This document shows, piece after piece, positions 54,158 through 63,943 of a DNA stretch of 64,000 bases. The stretch covers positions 1 to 64,000 of the forward strand of contig JALVJV010000016.1 of the NCBI GenBank assembly GCA_027028145.1, read 5' to 3'. Source of the DNA: Archaeoglobaceae archaeon (GTDB lineage Archaea; Halobacteriota; Archaeoglobi; Archaeoglobales; Archaeoglobaceae). The stretch's first letter is position 1. Each line of letters begins with the position of its first letter. The notes below the pieces were generated by a model, which had not been told where the DNA came from, did no database searches, and saw only the letters and a program-made list of their open reading frames with translations. A program made the position numbers and the translations under genes.

Positions 54158-55851
54158 CGTGCTACCACCCCCACCGTTAGGGCAACGGCATAAGCTACGG
54201 CGAAGCTGTATATTACGGCGAAGATCGTCCACTTCCATCCGGTCTCAGCCTTAATAGTTGCGAGCGTAGCCAAGCACGGCATGTAAAGCAGGGAGAAGAC
54301 CATGAACGCCAAGGCTTGCGGCATCGTCATTATCTTTGCTATCGGTGTGTTTAGAATCCCCAAAGTTTCGACAACCACTTCTTTAGCAACGAATCCCATC
54401 AGAATTGCGAGAACGAACTGCCAGTCCCAGCCCATCGGAGCAAACAACGGTTGCAGTAATCTGCCGAGCATTCCCGCATAGCTTTTATCTATGCTCGGAT
54501 TCGGAAAGTTCGTTAGGAACCATATAACGATTGACATTGCTAAAATCACCGTTCCGGCTTTCTGGAGGAAGTGTTTGGTTCTATTCCAAGTCAGAATCCA
54601 AACATCTCTCGGGTTCGGAATTCTGTAAGGCGGGAGTTCGATTATATACTCCGCCTCGCCCCTAAGCAATACCTTTCTAAATATCAGAGCCGAAATCAGC
54701 GCAACGATAACTCCGAAGGCGTAGAGACCCATTATGACGGCGGAACCAAGGGTAGGAAAGAATATTCCGGCAAACAAAACGTATATCGGCAGTCTCGCAC
54801 TGCAGGAGATGAAGGGATTGACGAGTATCGTCGCGATTCTAACCTTATCATCTTCGATAGTTCTCGTAGCCATCACCGCCGGAACGTTGCATCCGAATCC
54901 TATAATGAGCGGAATTACGGATCTACCGGTTAAGCCGAAAGTTGTCATAATTCCGTCCATCAGATAAACCGCACGGGACATGTAACCGCTCAATTCGAGC
55001 AGAGCGAGGGCGATGAACAGAAATGCAATGTTCGGAAGGAAAACTAAGACGCTTCCGACTCCCTTAATTATTCCTTTTCCGATCAAACTGAACAAAATAC
55101 CGTTCATACTCGATATCCTTTCGGACAGAATAGAGAAAACAGATGCGATTAAGTTGGTGAGGGGGGTAGCTACGGTGTATGTGAATGTGAACATCATCCA
55201 CATAAAAGCGATGAAAATCGGAATCCCAAGATGTCTATCCATAAAAACCTCATCGAAGACCTCTGTTAGATCAACCCTCTTCTTCTCAATTTTGACGACT
55301 TCTTTAACTATTTTCTCAGCCGTTTCAAGCTTGGATCTTAGATCTCCGCCGACCTCGATCTTCGGAACGCTACCGCCCTTCAAGATCTCCCTTTTGAGTT
55401 CGTCAATTCCAATTCCCTTTACGGCAACGGTTTTTACAACCGGAACACCCAAAATCTTCGATAGCTTCTCCGCATCGACTTTAATTCCCTTTTTTTCGGC
55501 TTCATCGACCATGTTCAAAACCAAAATCATCGGAATTTTAAAATCGACAAGCTGAAGGGTAAGGTATAAGTTTCTCTCCAAATTAGAAGCGTTTACGACG
55601 TTTAAAATCAAATCGGGCCTTTCGTTGGTTAAAAAATCCTTCGCGACCTTTTCGTCCAAAGAGTATGCTTCCAAGCTGTATATACCGGGTAAATCCACGA
55701 ATATAACATCTTTACCGTCGATTTTTGTTTTCCCTTCCTTCTTCTCCACGGTAGTGCCGGGAAAATTTCCGACCTCGAAGTTACCACCGGTTAGCACGTT
55801 CAATAGGGCTGTTTTTCCCACGTTGGGATTTCCGACCATCGCTATCTTCAT
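54148..55851 (-). CDS. feoB: ferrous iron transport protein B
   Basis: Fe(II) transporter with a cytoplasmic G domain. It has 567 residues, at the short end of the family. G1 GNPNVGKTALLN (7-18), G3 DLPGIYSLEAYS near 53, and G4 NMVD near 112 are present. The membrane part has the gate motifs GFGCNVPAVMATRTI and NPFISCSARLPIY near 320-360. It is third in feoA-dtxR-feoB, with about 100 bases before it that carry TTTAGG/CCTAAA half-sites around a TATA-like element. Confidence 0.96.
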   Translation of the reverse strand: MKIAMVGNPNVGKTALLNVLTGGNFEVGNFPGTTVEKKEGKTKIDGKDVIFVDLPGIYSLEAYSLDEKVAKDFLTNERPDLILNVVNASNLERNLYLTLQLVDFKIPMILVLNMVDEAEKKGIKVDAEKLSKILGVPVVKTVAVKGIGIDELKREILKGGSVPKIEVGGDLRSKLETAEKIVKEVVKIEKKRVDLTEVFDEVFMDRHLGIPIFIAFMWMMFTFTYTVATPLTNLIASVFSILSERISSMNGILFSLIGKGIIKGVGSVLVFLPNIAFLFIALALLELSGYMSRAVYLMDGIMTTFGLTGRSVIPLIIGFGCNVPAVMATRTIEDDKVRIATILVNPFISCSARLPIYVLFAGIFFPTLGSAVIMGLYAFGVIVALISALIFRKVLLRGEAEYIIELPPYRIPNPRDVWILTWNRTKHFLQKAGTVILAMSIVIWFLTNFPNPSIDKSYAGMLGRLLQPLFAPMGWDWQFVLAILMGFVAKEVVVETLGILNTPIAKIMTMPQALAFMVFSLLYMPCLATLATIKAETGWKWTIFAVIYSFAVAYAVALTVGVVARLI

Positions 55852-55894
55852 TTAGCATAGCGAAAACGTCTTAGATTATTAAGCCTTTGCATCC

Positions 55895-55921
55895 TTTAGG
55901 TTTTTAAGAAAACAGCCTAAA
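55895..55921 (-). promoter_or_regulatory. candidate metal-repressor site before feoB
   Basis: TTTAGG (55895-55900) and CCTAAA (55916-55921) form an inverted repeat with a 15-base gap that holds a minus-strand TATA-like TTCTTAAAAA. The half-site matches the one before feoA and resembles DtxR/IdeR boxes. Confidence 0.45.
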
Positions 55922-55950
55922 ATTCTAAATATTTTTTAAGTTTTATAAAA

Positions 55951-56409
55951 CTATTGAATTGAAACTTTGACCCTTTCGCAGGGATGAACACCGGTTTCGC
56001 AGAACTCCTTAAAGTGCTTGAGCCATTTGGGATCTAACGGGCACTCCTCGACGAACCTAACGAAGTTCTTTAGCTGTTTAACGGTTTCGGGATGAAGAAC
56101 GTGCTCTATCGTGCAGGCATCCTCTTCAGCTATCTCCTTCGGAACACCGAGCATGATCAGAAACCTGACCAAGATCTCCCTTCTCTCCCTAACGCTCTTC
56201 GCTACCTCCCTTCCCTTTTCGGTTAAAGCCACGTATAGCCTCTTCTTGTGAACGACGTAACCCTCCTTAGCGAGTCTCTCAAGCATTTCCGAGACGGTAG
56301 CGGGCTTAACTCCAAGCTTCTCGGCAATCTCTTTAACCCTCGTAAATCCCCTCTTGTCGCTCAATTCGTAAATAGCCTCCAAGTAGTCTTCAGTTCTTCT
56401 GCTCAGCAT
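55951..56409 (-). CDS. DtxR/MntR-family metal-dependent repressor
   Basis: A 152-residue iron- or manganese-dependent repressor. The N-terminal winged helix begins LSRRTEDYLEAIYELS, with recognition region EKLGVKPATVSEMLERLAKEGYV (about 27-49). Metal ligands are expected from the DACTIEHVLHPETV segment (about 97-110) and the cysteine/histidine-bearing tail ETGVHPCERV. There is no SH3-like third domain. It overlaps feoA by 20 bases and probably controls this operon by the TTAGG sites. Confidence 0.94.
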   Translation of the reverse strand: MLSRRTEDYLEAIYELSDKRGFTRVKEIAEKLGVKPATVSEMLERLAKEGYVVHKKRLYVALTEKGREVAKSVRERREILVRFLIMLGVPKEIAEEDACTIEHVLHPETVKQLKNFVRFVEECPLDPKWLKHFKEFCETGVHPCERVKVSIQ

Positions 56410-56635
56410 GAACTATCACCTTCATAGCCAAACCTCTTCCGATGACGAACTTTGAACCGTTTATCGATATCAGAATAGCTCCGCCCCTGTTCCCCAAAAC
56501 CTTGACTTTTTTGCCGGGGACGATACCTAAGGCTAAAAGCTTGGATACCGCACCCCTACCGCCGATAATATCGATGACTATCCCTTCATCGCCTTCTTTG
56601 AGCATCGTTAAAGGTATTTTGGAATTTAGGTTCAT
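56390..56635 (-). CDS. feoA: ferrous iron transport protein A
   Basis: Small SH3-like cytoplasmic partner of FeoB, 81 residues: LKEGDEGIVIDIIGGRGAVSKLLALGIVPGKKVKVL, then ISINGSKFVIGRGLAMKVIV. First gene of the feoA-dtxR-feoB operon. An in-frame Met at residue 11 is an alternative start. The operator and TATA box lie immediately upstream. Confidence 0.94.
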   Translation of the reverse strand: MNLNSKIPLTMLKEGDEGIVIDIIGGRGAVSKLLALGIVPGKKVKVLGNRGGAILISINGSKFVIGRGLAMKVIVHAEQKN

Positions 56636-56640
56636 CGAAA

Positions 56641-56683
56641 TTAGGATACCCTAAATATACTTAAGCTTTTCGGTTTACCTAAA
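56641..56683 (-). promoter_or_regulatory. feoA promoter with candidate iron-repressor operator
   Basis: TTAGG-ATAC-CCTAA (56641-56654) is a perfect 5+5 inverted repeat ending six bases before the feoA ATG. A minus-strand TATA-like AAGTATATTTAG (about 56651-56662) overlaps it, and a further half-site, TTTAGGTAAACCG on the minus strand, lies at 56671-56683. The arrangement would let the operon's own DtxR-family protein block transcription. Confidence 0.6.
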
Positions 56684-56707
56684 TGACAAAACAGAAAAAA
56701 TGAAAGA

Positions 56708-57127
56708 TTATTCGACCTTAATTACCTTCTTCTTGGCTTTCTCCGTCTTCGGTAGGACTATTTCGAGGATTCCGTTGTTGTATGTAGCCTTTATCTTGTC
56801 AACGTCGACTTCCACCGGTATCGCAATCTTTCTGTATACTTCTCCGAACCTTCTCTCCCTTCTTATGTAGTTTTCAGCCTTCTCTTCCTTCTCCTCCTTC
56901 CTGACTGCTTTGATTACCAAATCTCCGTCTTCAACCCAAATCTCGATGTCCTCCTTGTTGAATCCCGGCAGATCGGCGACGATCTTTATGCTGTCCCCTT
57001 CATCGATGACGTCTATGGGAAACGTCTCCACAGCTATCGTTCTCGGACCTATCCTTTCGAATTCCTCGAAGAGTCTGTTCAACCTTTCCTGCATTCTCTT
57101 AATCTCCTCAAACGGGTCGAATATCAT
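56708..57127 (-). CDS. small heat shock protein, Hsp20/alpha-crystallin
   Basis: ATP-independent holdase of 139 residues. Alpha-crystallin domain about 38-130 with DLPGFNKEDIEIWVEDGDLVI and the C-terminal strand YNNGILEIVLPK, then the KKVIKVE tail with an I-x-V-like anchor. The ATG at 57127 is chosen for GGAGGTGG five bases upstream; an upstream GTG is not used. The upstream region holds a strong TATA box and a site like the Archaeoglobus heat-shock operator. Confidence 0.96.
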   Translation of the reverse strand: MIFDPFEEIKRMQERLNRLFEEFERIGPRTIAVETFPIDVIDEGDSIKIVADLPGFNKEDIEIWVEDGDLVIKAVRKEEKEEKAENYIRRERRFGEVYRKIAIPVEVDVDKIKATYNNGILEIVLPKTEKAKKKVIKVE

Positions 57128-57168
57128 TCCAACCACCTCCCTAACTTAGTATCCTTCACCAAATCTCC

Positions 57169-57200
57169 TTAACTAAAGGTTAGTATAGCTAATATATAAA
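57169..57200 (-). promoter_or_regulatory. hsp20 promoter with candidate HSR1 operator
   Basis: TTTATATATT on the minus strand (57191-57200) is the TATA box. Just downstream, near the expected transcription start, CTAAC-CTTTA-GTTAA (57169-57183, minus strand) matches nine of ten fixed bases of the CTAAC-N5-GTTAG palindrome I recall as reported for the heat-shock regulator HSR1 of Archaeoglobus fulgidus. Confidence 0.6.
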
Positions 57201-57290
57201 ATTTTTGCAATGTTTTAATTTTATATGTTAATTTTAAGTATCCGAGACTTGCAAAACCTTTAAAAATCATGCAAATAAATATAAATCTGA

Positions 57291-57372
57291 GCCGGGGTTG
57301 CCGAGTGGTAAGGCGACGGCCTGCTAAGCCGTTGGGCGTGTGCCCGCGTGGGTTCGAATCCCACCCCCGGCG
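57291..57372 (+). tRNA. tRNA-Ser (anticodon GCT)
   Basis: Acceptor GCCGGGG pairs with CCCCGGC, anticodon loop CTGCTAA gives GCT, a long variable arm is present, and the T-arm is GTGGG-TTCGAAT-CCCAC. It has 82 bases and no intron. CCTTTAAAAATC lies about 25-35 bases upstream as TATA box. Confidence 0.97.
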
Positions 57373-57443
57373 CTATTTTGCTAAATTTACACACAATCGG
57401 AAGCTATATTTTTCCGAAGTTGACTTGGCTAAAAGGTGGTGTT

Positions 57444-60400
57444 ATGCCAAAGCGCGAGGACATCAAAAAGATCATGGTTATAGGTTCTGGCCCGATAGTC
57501 ATCGGACAGGCCGCGGAGTTCGACTATTCTGGAAGTCAGGCTTGCAAAGCTTTGAAAGAGGAAGGTTACGAGGTCGTTTTGGTAAATTCGAATCCGGCAA
57601 CGATAATGACCGATCCGGAGATGGCCGACAAGATCTACATCGAACCCCTCACGGCTGATATAGTCGCCAAGATCGTCGAGAGAGAAACGCCGGATGCCTT
57701 ACTACCTACTTTGGGCGGTCAGACGGCTTTGAACATCGCCGTTCAGCTTGGAGAGATGGGAGTTTTGGATGAATACGGCGTCGAGTTGATAGGAGCCAAG
57801 CTGGAAGCCATAAAGAAAGCCGAAGACAGAGAACTTTTCAAGAAGACAATGCAGGAGATAGGCTTGGATGTTCCGAGGAGCGATATAGCGAACGATGTGG
57901 AGGAAGCATTAGCAATTGCCGATGAGATAGGATACCCCGTCGTTGTAAGACCGGCTTTCACTTTGGGCGGGACTGGGGGCGGAATAGCCTACAACAGGCA
58001 GGAGTTAAGGAAGATTGCAGAAAAAGGACTTGAGATGTCGATGATCCATCAAGTGCTGATTGAGGAGGGAGTGATAGGGTGGAAGGAGTTCGAGCTCGAA
58101 GTTATGAGGGATTTGGCTGATAACGTCGTGATAATCTGCTCGATAGAGAACTTCGATCCGATGGGCGTTCACACCGGCGATAGCATCACAGTTGCTCCGG
58201 CCCAAACCCTTACGGATTGGGAGTATCAGAGGCTCAGAGATGCGGCTATAAAGATAATTAGAGCCATAGGTGTCGAAACGGGAGGTAGCAACATTCAGTT
58301 TGCCGTTCATCCGGAAAGCGATAGGTTCGTGGCTATAGAGATGAATCCGCGTGTCAGCAGATCTTCCGCTTTGGCATCGAAAGCAACGGGATTCCCCATC
58401 GCTAAGATAGCCGCCAAGCTTGCAGTGGGTTACACTCTCGATGAGATTCCGAACGATATAACGAAGGAAACGCCGGCAAGCTTCGAGCCGACCATAGATT
58501 ACGTGGTGGTTAAGATTCCGAGGTTCGCCTTCGACAAGTTCCCCACAGCCGATCCCACTTTGGGAAGCCAGATGAAGAGCGTCGGAGAGGTCATGGCAAT
58601 CGGCAGAACTTTCGAGGAGGCTTTGCAGAAGGCTTTGAGATCGCTTGAAATCGGTCGATACGGGCTTGGATGCGATGGCAAGGACAAAAACCCGACGAGA
58701 GAGGAGATCATTCAGAAGCTCAGAACGCCCAACGCCGATAGGGTTCTATACATAAGATATGCGTTAAAGGCTGGATTCAGCGTTGACGAGATCTACGAGC
58801 TTACTAAGATCGACAGGTGGTTCATAAGCAAGATAAGGAACATAGTCGAGATGGAAGAGGAACTCAAGGCTTGGGCTAAGAAGACGAACTACGACATCTG
58901 GAAGGTGCCGGATGAGGTTATAAGGAAGGCTAAGCGACTCGGCTTTTCTGATTATCAGCTCGCTTACATATTCAAGACGAAGGAAAGGGAAGTTAGGAAG
59001 AGAAGGAAGAGTGCCGGCATAATAGCCGTTTACAAGATGGTCGACACCTGCGCGGCTGAATTCGAGGCTAAGACTCCATACTACTATTCGACCTACGAAC
59101 AAGAGAACGATGCCAAGCCGACGAAGAGAAAGAAGGTTATGATACTGGGAAGCGGTCCGAACAGAATAGGGCAGGGAATAGAATTCGATTACTGTTGTTG
59201 TCATGCAGTTTTCAGCCTGAAGGAAGAAGGTTACGAAACTATAATGGTAAACTGCAATCCTGAAACGGTTTCGACCGATTACGACACTTCGGACAGGCTG
59301 TATTTCGAACCGATAACGCATGAGGATGTTATGAACATCTACGAGAACGAGAAGCCGGAAGGAGTGATAGTCCAGTTCGGAGGTCAGACACCTCTGAATA
59401 TCGCGAGGGATCTTGAGGAATCTGGAGCTAAGATACTCGGAACGAGCGTCGATTCGATCGACTTTGCGGAGGATAGGGAGAGGTTCTCGAAACTGCTTGA
59501 GGAGTTGGGAATTCCCCAGCCGGAGCACGGTATTGCTTACAGCGTCGAAGAAGCTAAGGAAATTGCGAGGAAAATCGGTTATCCAGTTCTCGTTCGACCG
59601 AGCTACGTTTTGGGCGGTAGGGCTATGGAGATAGTTTACGATGAGGAAACCCTCGTTAAATACATCGAGGAGGCTATAGAGGTTAGCCCAGACAAGCCCA
59701 TTTTAATAGATAAGTTCCTCGAAGATGCCATAGAAGCTGAGGTCGATGCCCTTTGCGATGGGGAGGAGGTGGTTATAGGCGGGATCTTGGAGCACATAGA
59801 AGAGGCTGGGGTTCACAGCGGAGATTCAGCCTGCGTATTGCCGCCGATTTCCTTGCCCAAGGAAATTATAGATACGATAATCGACTATACGAGAAAGATC
59901 GCCTTGGCTTTGAAGGTGGTCGGACTTATAAACATCCAGTTTGCGATAAAGGACGGCGTTGTTTACGTGCTCGAAGCTAATCCGAGGGCGAGTAGAACCG
60001 TCCCATTCATAAGCAAAGCGACGGGCTTGCCTTTGGCTAAGATTGCGGCTAAGCTGATGATGGGCAAGAAGCTCAGAGAGTTGGGAGTTAAGGAGAGATT
60101 GAATTTAAAGCACGTTGCTGTTAAGGAAGCCGTCTTCCCGTTCGTAAAGCTACCCGGCGTCGATCCCGTTCTCGGCCCGGAAATGAAATCAACCGGAGAG
60201 GTTATGGGAATCGATTACGACTTCGGTCTCGCTTATTATAAAGCCGAATTGGCGGCCGGAATGAAACTGCCGACGGAAGGAACGGTTTTCATAAGCGTCA
60301 AGGATAAGGACAAGAACGAAAAGCTTGTGGAGGTTGCCAAAAAGCTGAAGGAGTTGGGATTCAGAATCGTCGCAACCGAGGGAACTGCGAGATTTCTGAG

Positions 60401-60701
60401 AGAGAACGGGATCGATGTTGAAGTTATACCGAAGATAAGCGAAGGTAGACCGAACGTGATAGATGAGATAATAAACAGGAGGATAGATCTGATAATAAAC
60501 ACGCCAAAAGGTAAGAGGGAGAGATCCGAAGGTTACCTGATAAGGAGAACCGCCGTAGACTTCGGAGTTCCGTATATCACGACGATCGCCGGAGCTATTG
60601 CGGCTGTTAGGGGCATAGAAGCTGTCAAGAAGGCCAAGATGACTATAAAGTCGATTCAGGAGTATCATAAGGAAGTTGAGGAGTCATTAAAGACAGAATA
60701 G
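57444..60701 (+). CDS. carB: carbamoyl-phosphate synthase large subunit
   Basis: Makes carbamoyl phosphate from bicarbonate, ammonia and two ATP for pyrimidines and arginine. It has 1085 residues as one chain, with two homologous ATP-grasp halves: [20 protein letters not shown] near 13 and [17 protein letters not shown] near 570. The C-terminal MGS-like regulatory domain begins near 945. GGTGG precedes the ATG at 57444; the frame extends back into tRNA-Ser and is not used. carA is not adjacent, though it commonly lies beside carB. Confidence 0.97.
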   Translation: MPKREDIKKIMVIGSGPIVIGQAAEFDYSGSQACKALKEEGYEVVLVNSNPATIMTDPEMADKIYIEPLTADIVAKIVERETPDALLPTLGGQTALNIAVQLGEMGVLDEYGVELIGAKLEAIKKAEDRELFKKTMQEIGLDVPRSDIANDVEEALAIADEIGYPVVVRPAFTLGGTGGGIAYNRQELRKIAEKGLEMSMIHQVLIEEGVIGWKEFELEVMRDLADNVVIICSIENFDPMGVHTGDSITVAPAQTLTDWEYQRLRDAAIKIIRAIGVETGGSNIQFAVHPESDRFVAIEMNPRVSRSSALASKATGFPIAKIAAKLAVGYTLDEIPNDITKETPASFEPTIDYVVVKIPRFAFDKFPTADPTLGSQMKSVGEVMAIGRTFEEALQKALRSLEIGRYGLGCDGKDKNPTREEIIQKLRTPNADRVLYIRYALKAGFSVDEIYELTKIDRWFISKIRNIVEMEEELKAWAKKTNYDIWKVPDEVIRKAKRLGFSDYQLAYIFKTKEREVRKRRKSAGIIAVYKMVDTCAAEFEAKTPYYYSTYEQENDAKPTKRKKVMILGSGPNRIGQGIEFDYCCCHAVFSLKEEGYETIMVNCNPETVSTDYDTSDRLYFEPITHEDVMNIYENEKPEGVIVQFGGQTPLNIARDLEESGAKILGTSVDSIDFAEDRERFSKLLEELGIPQPEHGIAYSVEEAKEIARKIGYPVLVRPSYVLGGRAMEIVYDEETLVKYIEEAIEVSPDKPILIDKFLEDAIEAEVDALCDGEEVVIGGILEHIEEAGVHSGDSACVLPPISLPKEIIDTIIDYTRKIALALKVVGLINIQFAIKDGVVYVLEANPRASRTVPFISKATGLPLAKIAAKLMMGKKLRELGVKERLNLKHVAVKEAVFPFVKLPGVDPVLGPEMKSTGEVMGIDYDFGLAYYKAELAAGMKLPTEGTVFISVKDKDKNEKLVEVAKKLKELGFRIVATEGTARFLRENGIDVEVIPKISEGRPNVIDEIINRRIDLIINTPKGKRERSEGYLIRRTAVDFGVPYITTIAGAIAAVRGIEAVKKAKMTIKSIQEYHKEVEESLKTE

Positions 60702-60729
60702 GCAACACTTAAAAATGCGGGGTTCGAAT

Positions 60730-61422
60730 ATGATAAAGAAGGTCGACGAAATAGCGAGGCTCGACTGCTTTAGGGATTTCCGCTCCGGGAAGCCGGAAGC
60801 TATCTTCGCGCAATCGAAGAGTTCTGAGGATTTGATTAAGATAGTTAAGGCCTATCTTGAATGTCGCGATTCGGTTTTGGTTACAAGGCTGAGCGATGAG
60901 CAGATGGAGGCTTTAAGACGAAATTTCGGCGAAAAACTGCTGATAAACGAGAGGGGAAGGATTGCCGTTGTAGGCGAGAAGGCTCGGCTTTTGAAGGAAG
61001 GAAAAATCGAGACTATTGGCAAGGTTGCAATATTTACCGCCGGAACTTCTGATATAGCCGTTGCGGAGGAAGCATCAATCACTGCCGAGTTTTTGGGACT
61101 TAAGGTTCTGAAGTTCTACGACGTCGGAATCGCGTGTATCTACAGACTCGTAGAACCTTTAAAGAAAGTTATGGAAGAGGGAGTCGATGCGATAATAGCG
61201 ATAGCAGGAATGGAAGGTGCCCTGCCATCCGTTTTAGCCGGGCTTGTAGATGTTCCGATAATAGCCGTTCCCACCTCTGTAGGCTACGGAGTAAATTTAA
61301 ACGGCTTAACGCCCCTCTTCAGCATGCTCCTCAGCTGTCCTTCTGGAGTGGCTGTGGTTAACATAGACAACGGATTCGGAGCCGCAGTTTTCGCCTATTT
61401 AATAGCCAGACGAAAGCTTTGA
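60730..61422 (+). CDS. larB: nickel-pincer cofactor biosynthesis protein LarB
   Basis: AIR-carboxylase-related enzyme that carboxylates and hydrolyses nicotinic acid adenine dinucleotide in the first step of the nickel-pincer nucleotide cofactor. It has 230 residues. VAIFTAGTSDIAVAEEA near 98-114 and AIAGMEGALPSVLAGL near 157-172 are family motifs, as is VPTSVGYGVNLNGL. The second Met is chosen, seven bases after GGGG. LarC and LarE are not in the window. It is only 28 bases after carB, so it is probably co-transcribed. Confidence 0.9.
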   Translation: MIKKVDEIARLDCFRDFRSGKPEAIFAQSKSSEDLIKIVKAYLECRDSVLVTRLSDEQMEALRRNFGEKLLINERGRIAVVGEKARLLKEGKIETIGKVAIFTAGTSDIAVAEEASITAEFLGLKVLKFYDVGIACIYRLVEPLKKVMEEGVDAIIAIAGMEGALPSVLAGLVDVPIIAVPTSVGYGVNLNGLTPLFSMLLSCPSGVAVVNIDNGFGAAVFAYLIARRKL

Positions 61423-61447
61423 AAAATCTTCGTATCCTCTAACGATT

Positions 61448-62707
61448 ATGAAAACTTCGCGCATCAGCGGATTTTACAAGCTTACACCGGAAGAAAGGCT
61501 TAAGAAGGTTGCGGAATTCGCAAATTTGAGCGATGATGAGGTTGAACTCATAAAGAAGACGGCTAAGATCCCTTTGGAAGTCGCAGATGGAATGATCGAA
61601 AACGTCATCGGAACCTTCGAGCTTCCTTTAGGCATAGCCACGAACTTTCTGATCGACGGTAGGGACTACCTAATTCCGATGGTGATCGAAGAGCCGAGTG
61701 TGGTAGCCGCTGCAAGCAACGGAGCGAGAATAGCGAGGGTTAAGGGCGGATTTACAACGCATTACACAGGCTCGATAATGATCGGACAGATACAGGTGAT
61801 AACGGAAAACCCACATTCGGCGAAGTTCGAGGTTTTGAGGCATAAGGACGAGATCATAGCGAAGGCTAACGAGATAGAGTCGAGCATAATAAGATTGGGT
61901 GGGGGATGCAAGGATCTGAACGTTCGGATAGTTGAGGGAAGAAAGCCTATGCTGATAGTAGATCTTCTTATCGATGTGAAGGATGCGATGGGTGCGAACT
62001 TCGTGAATTCCGTCTGCGAGCACGTGGCACCTTTAATAGCTAAGATCACCGGAGGAAGGGTTTTGCTTCGAATTCTGTCAAATCTTTGCATTTACAGACT
62101 CGCAATGGCTAAGGCTATCTTCGATAAGAAAGCCGTTGGGGGGGAGGAGGTCGTTGATGCTATAATCGATGCCTACGAGTTCGCGAAGGCGGATATATTC
62201 AGATGCGCCACGCATAACAAGGGGATTATGAACGGCGTTTGTGCGGTGCTGATAGCTACCGGCAACGACTTCAGGGCTGTTGAAGCTGGAGCCCATGCCT
62301 ATTCGGCGATGAGGGGATACAAACCTCTAACGCATTACGAGATAAACGAAGATGGCGATCTGGTCGGCTACATCGAGCTTCCGGTATCTGTCGGAACGGT
62401 TGGAGGAAGCATCAAGGCGAATCCCCTTGCGAGGATATGCCTGAAGATATTGGGCGTTAAAACTGCTGAAGAGCTCGCGAGAGTGATAGCGGCTGTGGGC
62501 TTGGCTCAGAACTTTGCGGCATTGAGAGCCTTGGCTACCGAAGGCATACAGAGGGGGCATATGGAGTTGCACGCCAGAAGCCTTGCACTGTCCGTTGGAG
62601 CTAAGGGGGATGAGGTGGATAAAGTTGTTGAGATCATGATCAAAGAGGGAAAGATCAGTATGAGTCGAGCTAAGGAGATACTGGAAGAGCTCAGGGCAAA
62701 GACTTAA
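61448..62707 (+). CDS. hydroxymethylglutaryl-CoA reductase, class II
   Basis: Reduces HMG-CoA to mevalonate for archaeal isoprenoid lipids (or works in reverse in bacteria). It has 419 residues. ENVIGTFELPLGIATNFLI near 51-69, the NAD(P) motif DVKDAMGANFVN near 176, and CATHNKGIMNGVCAVLIATGND near 256 are intact and of class II type. Archaeoglobales are known to have replaced the archaeal class I enzyme with this bacterial form by gene transfer; that is strong support for the lineage. Confidence 0.94.
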   Translation: MKTSRISGFYKLTPEERLKKVAEFANLSDDEVELIKKTAKIPLEVADGMIENVIGTFELPLGIATNFLIDGRDYLIPMVIEEPSVVAAASNGARIARVKGGFTTHYTGSIMIGQIQVITENPHSAKFEVLRHKDEIIAKANEIESSIIRLGGGCKDLNVRIVEGRKPMLIVDLLIDVKDAMGANFVNSVCEHVAPLIAKITGGRVLLRILSNLCIYRLAMAKAIFDKKAVGGEEVVDAIIDAYEFAKADIFRCATHNKGIMNGVCAVLIATGNDFRAVEAGAHAYSAMRGYKPLTHYEINEDGDLVGYIELPVSVGTVGGSIKANPLARICLKILGVKTAEELARVIAAVGLAQNFAALRALATEGIQRGHMELHARSLALSVGAKGDEVDKVVEIMIKEGKISMSRAKEILEELRAKT

Positions 62708-62773
62708 ATTTTTGTTTAAGTATTCGATTTAGCAGACTCCGCATCGCGAAACCTCTGTCGGGAGGTGGAAGTT

Positions 62774-63418
62774 ATGAAGCTGAGCTCCGGATACATAATA
62801 GTCGGAGCTTATGCGGATAAGATAAGGAGAACTCTCTTCGCTCAGCTTAGAGATAAGATAAAGAGCAAGGAAATCGATTCGAAGACTGTAGCGAAAGCCG
62901 CGGCGGATCTTAACAAGTTGCTTTACGAGATCCTCGTAAACAAGCTTAAGCTCGATAAGGGTGACGTAGTTAGAATAATGATCGAATACGAAGTTTCCGA
63001 CGGGGAAATACAATGGAATTTGGATAGTTTGAAGATAGAGGTCTTCAAGAGGGTTCCCGAGGAAGATGTCAAACCGATCATCGAAGATGCAATAGGCAGA
63101 ATGGAGGAGCTTGAAGAGGTTGAAGAGGCGAAGTTCGAGGTCGAGAAGGCTGGAGAGACGGATTTGGGCGACATAGTTTACTTCGTTAAGGTCGATGGCG
63201 AATTTGCAGGAGCTTTGGTTGTTACACCGCTAAACGGTGAGGCGATAGTGAGAGGGGCTATAGTCAAGCCCAATCCGGTAGTTATAGAAAAGACGAGAAT
63301 TGAGATCGAGGAAGATCTTGAAGAGACGCTAATCAGGCTCGTTGAGCAGAGAGGGAAGGAGGTTGATGAGGAAACCGCCGAAAGGATAGTGGATGAAATT
63401 AAGGAGATGCTCGAATAA
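62774..63418 (+). CDS. DUF2258 family protein
   Basis: A 214-residue archaeal protein of unknown function. The N-terminal domain (KLSSGYIIVGAYADKIRRTL) contains a basic helix; the middle and C-terminus are strongly acidic (MEELEEVEEAKFEVEKAGE, then EIEEDLEETLIRLVEQRG). It has no membrane segment. GGAGGTGG five bases before the ATG at 62774 fixes the start. It follows the HMG-CoA reductase gene by 66 bases. Confidence 0.8.
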   Translation: MKLSSGYIIVGAYADKIRRTLFAQLRDKIKSKEIDSKTVAKAAADLNKLLYEILVNKLKLDKGDVVRIMIEYEVSDGEIQWNLDSLKIEVFKRVPEEDVKPIIEDAIGRMEELEEVEEAKFEVEKAGETDLGDIVYFVKVDGEFAGALVVTPLNGEAIVRGAIVKPNPVVIEKTRIEIEEDLEETLIRLVEQRGKEVDEETAERIVDEIKEMLE

Positions 63419-63871
63419 CTATTTTTTCAACGGAAAGTAAACGATTTCGATTCCGGCTTCCTTAAGCAACTCCAAGCCCCTCTTGTCCGCATATTCCTTT
63501 CCGTAAACGACCCGCTTTATTCCGGCGTTTATGATCATCTTCGCACAAGTTATGCAGGGGCAGTGGGTAGTATACATCGTAGCCCCTTCTATGCTTATTC
63601 CGAACTTCGCAGCCTGAATTATCGCATTCTGCTCCGCATGCAATCCCCTACAGAGCTCTATCCTTTCACCGCTCGGAACTCCCAACTGCTCCCTTAAGCA
63701 GCCGATGTCCAAGCAGTGATCCATGCCGGCTGGAGCTCCGTTGTAGCCAGTTGCTAAAATTCTCTTGTCCTTCACGATAATCGCTCCGACCTTCTGCCTT
63801 ATGCATGTTGAACGCTTCGCAACTATGTGCGCCAATTCCATAAAGTATTCATCCCAGCTCGGGCGAGACAC
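63419..63871 (-). CDS. dCMP/cytidine deaminase family protein
   Basis: Zinc deaminase of 150 residues, nearest to dCMP deaminase/ComEB. The zinc site is HAEQNAI near residue 78 with the catalytic glutamate, and PCITC near 108. [12 protein letters not shown] near 42-53 is typical of dCMP deaminases. The start codon is GTG. It would feed dUMP to thymidylate synthesis. Its stop abuts the stop of the DUF2258 gene. Confidence 0.92.
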   Translation of the reverse strand: MSRPSWDEYFMELAHIVAKRSTCIRQKVGAIIVKDKRILATGYNGAPAGMDHCLDIGCLREQLGVPSGERIELCRGLHAEQNAIIQAAKFGISIEGATMYTTHCPCITCAKMIINAGIKRVVYGKEYADKRGLELLKEAGIEIVYFPLKK

Positions 63872-63943
63872 GTCTTAGGACTCTGCAACGATTAATAACG
63901 TTACCGCAAATCTTATAATACCTCACCAGCTATACTATAGCGA

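Noticed and set aside
57348-57443. N-terminal extension of CarB reaching into tRNA-Ser
   Set aside because: A GGTGG motif precedes the ATG at 57444, where the conserved CarB sequence begins.
58764-59528. 254-codon minus-strand frame inside carB
   Set aside because: Antisense to the conserved junction of the two carB halves; no motif or promoter.
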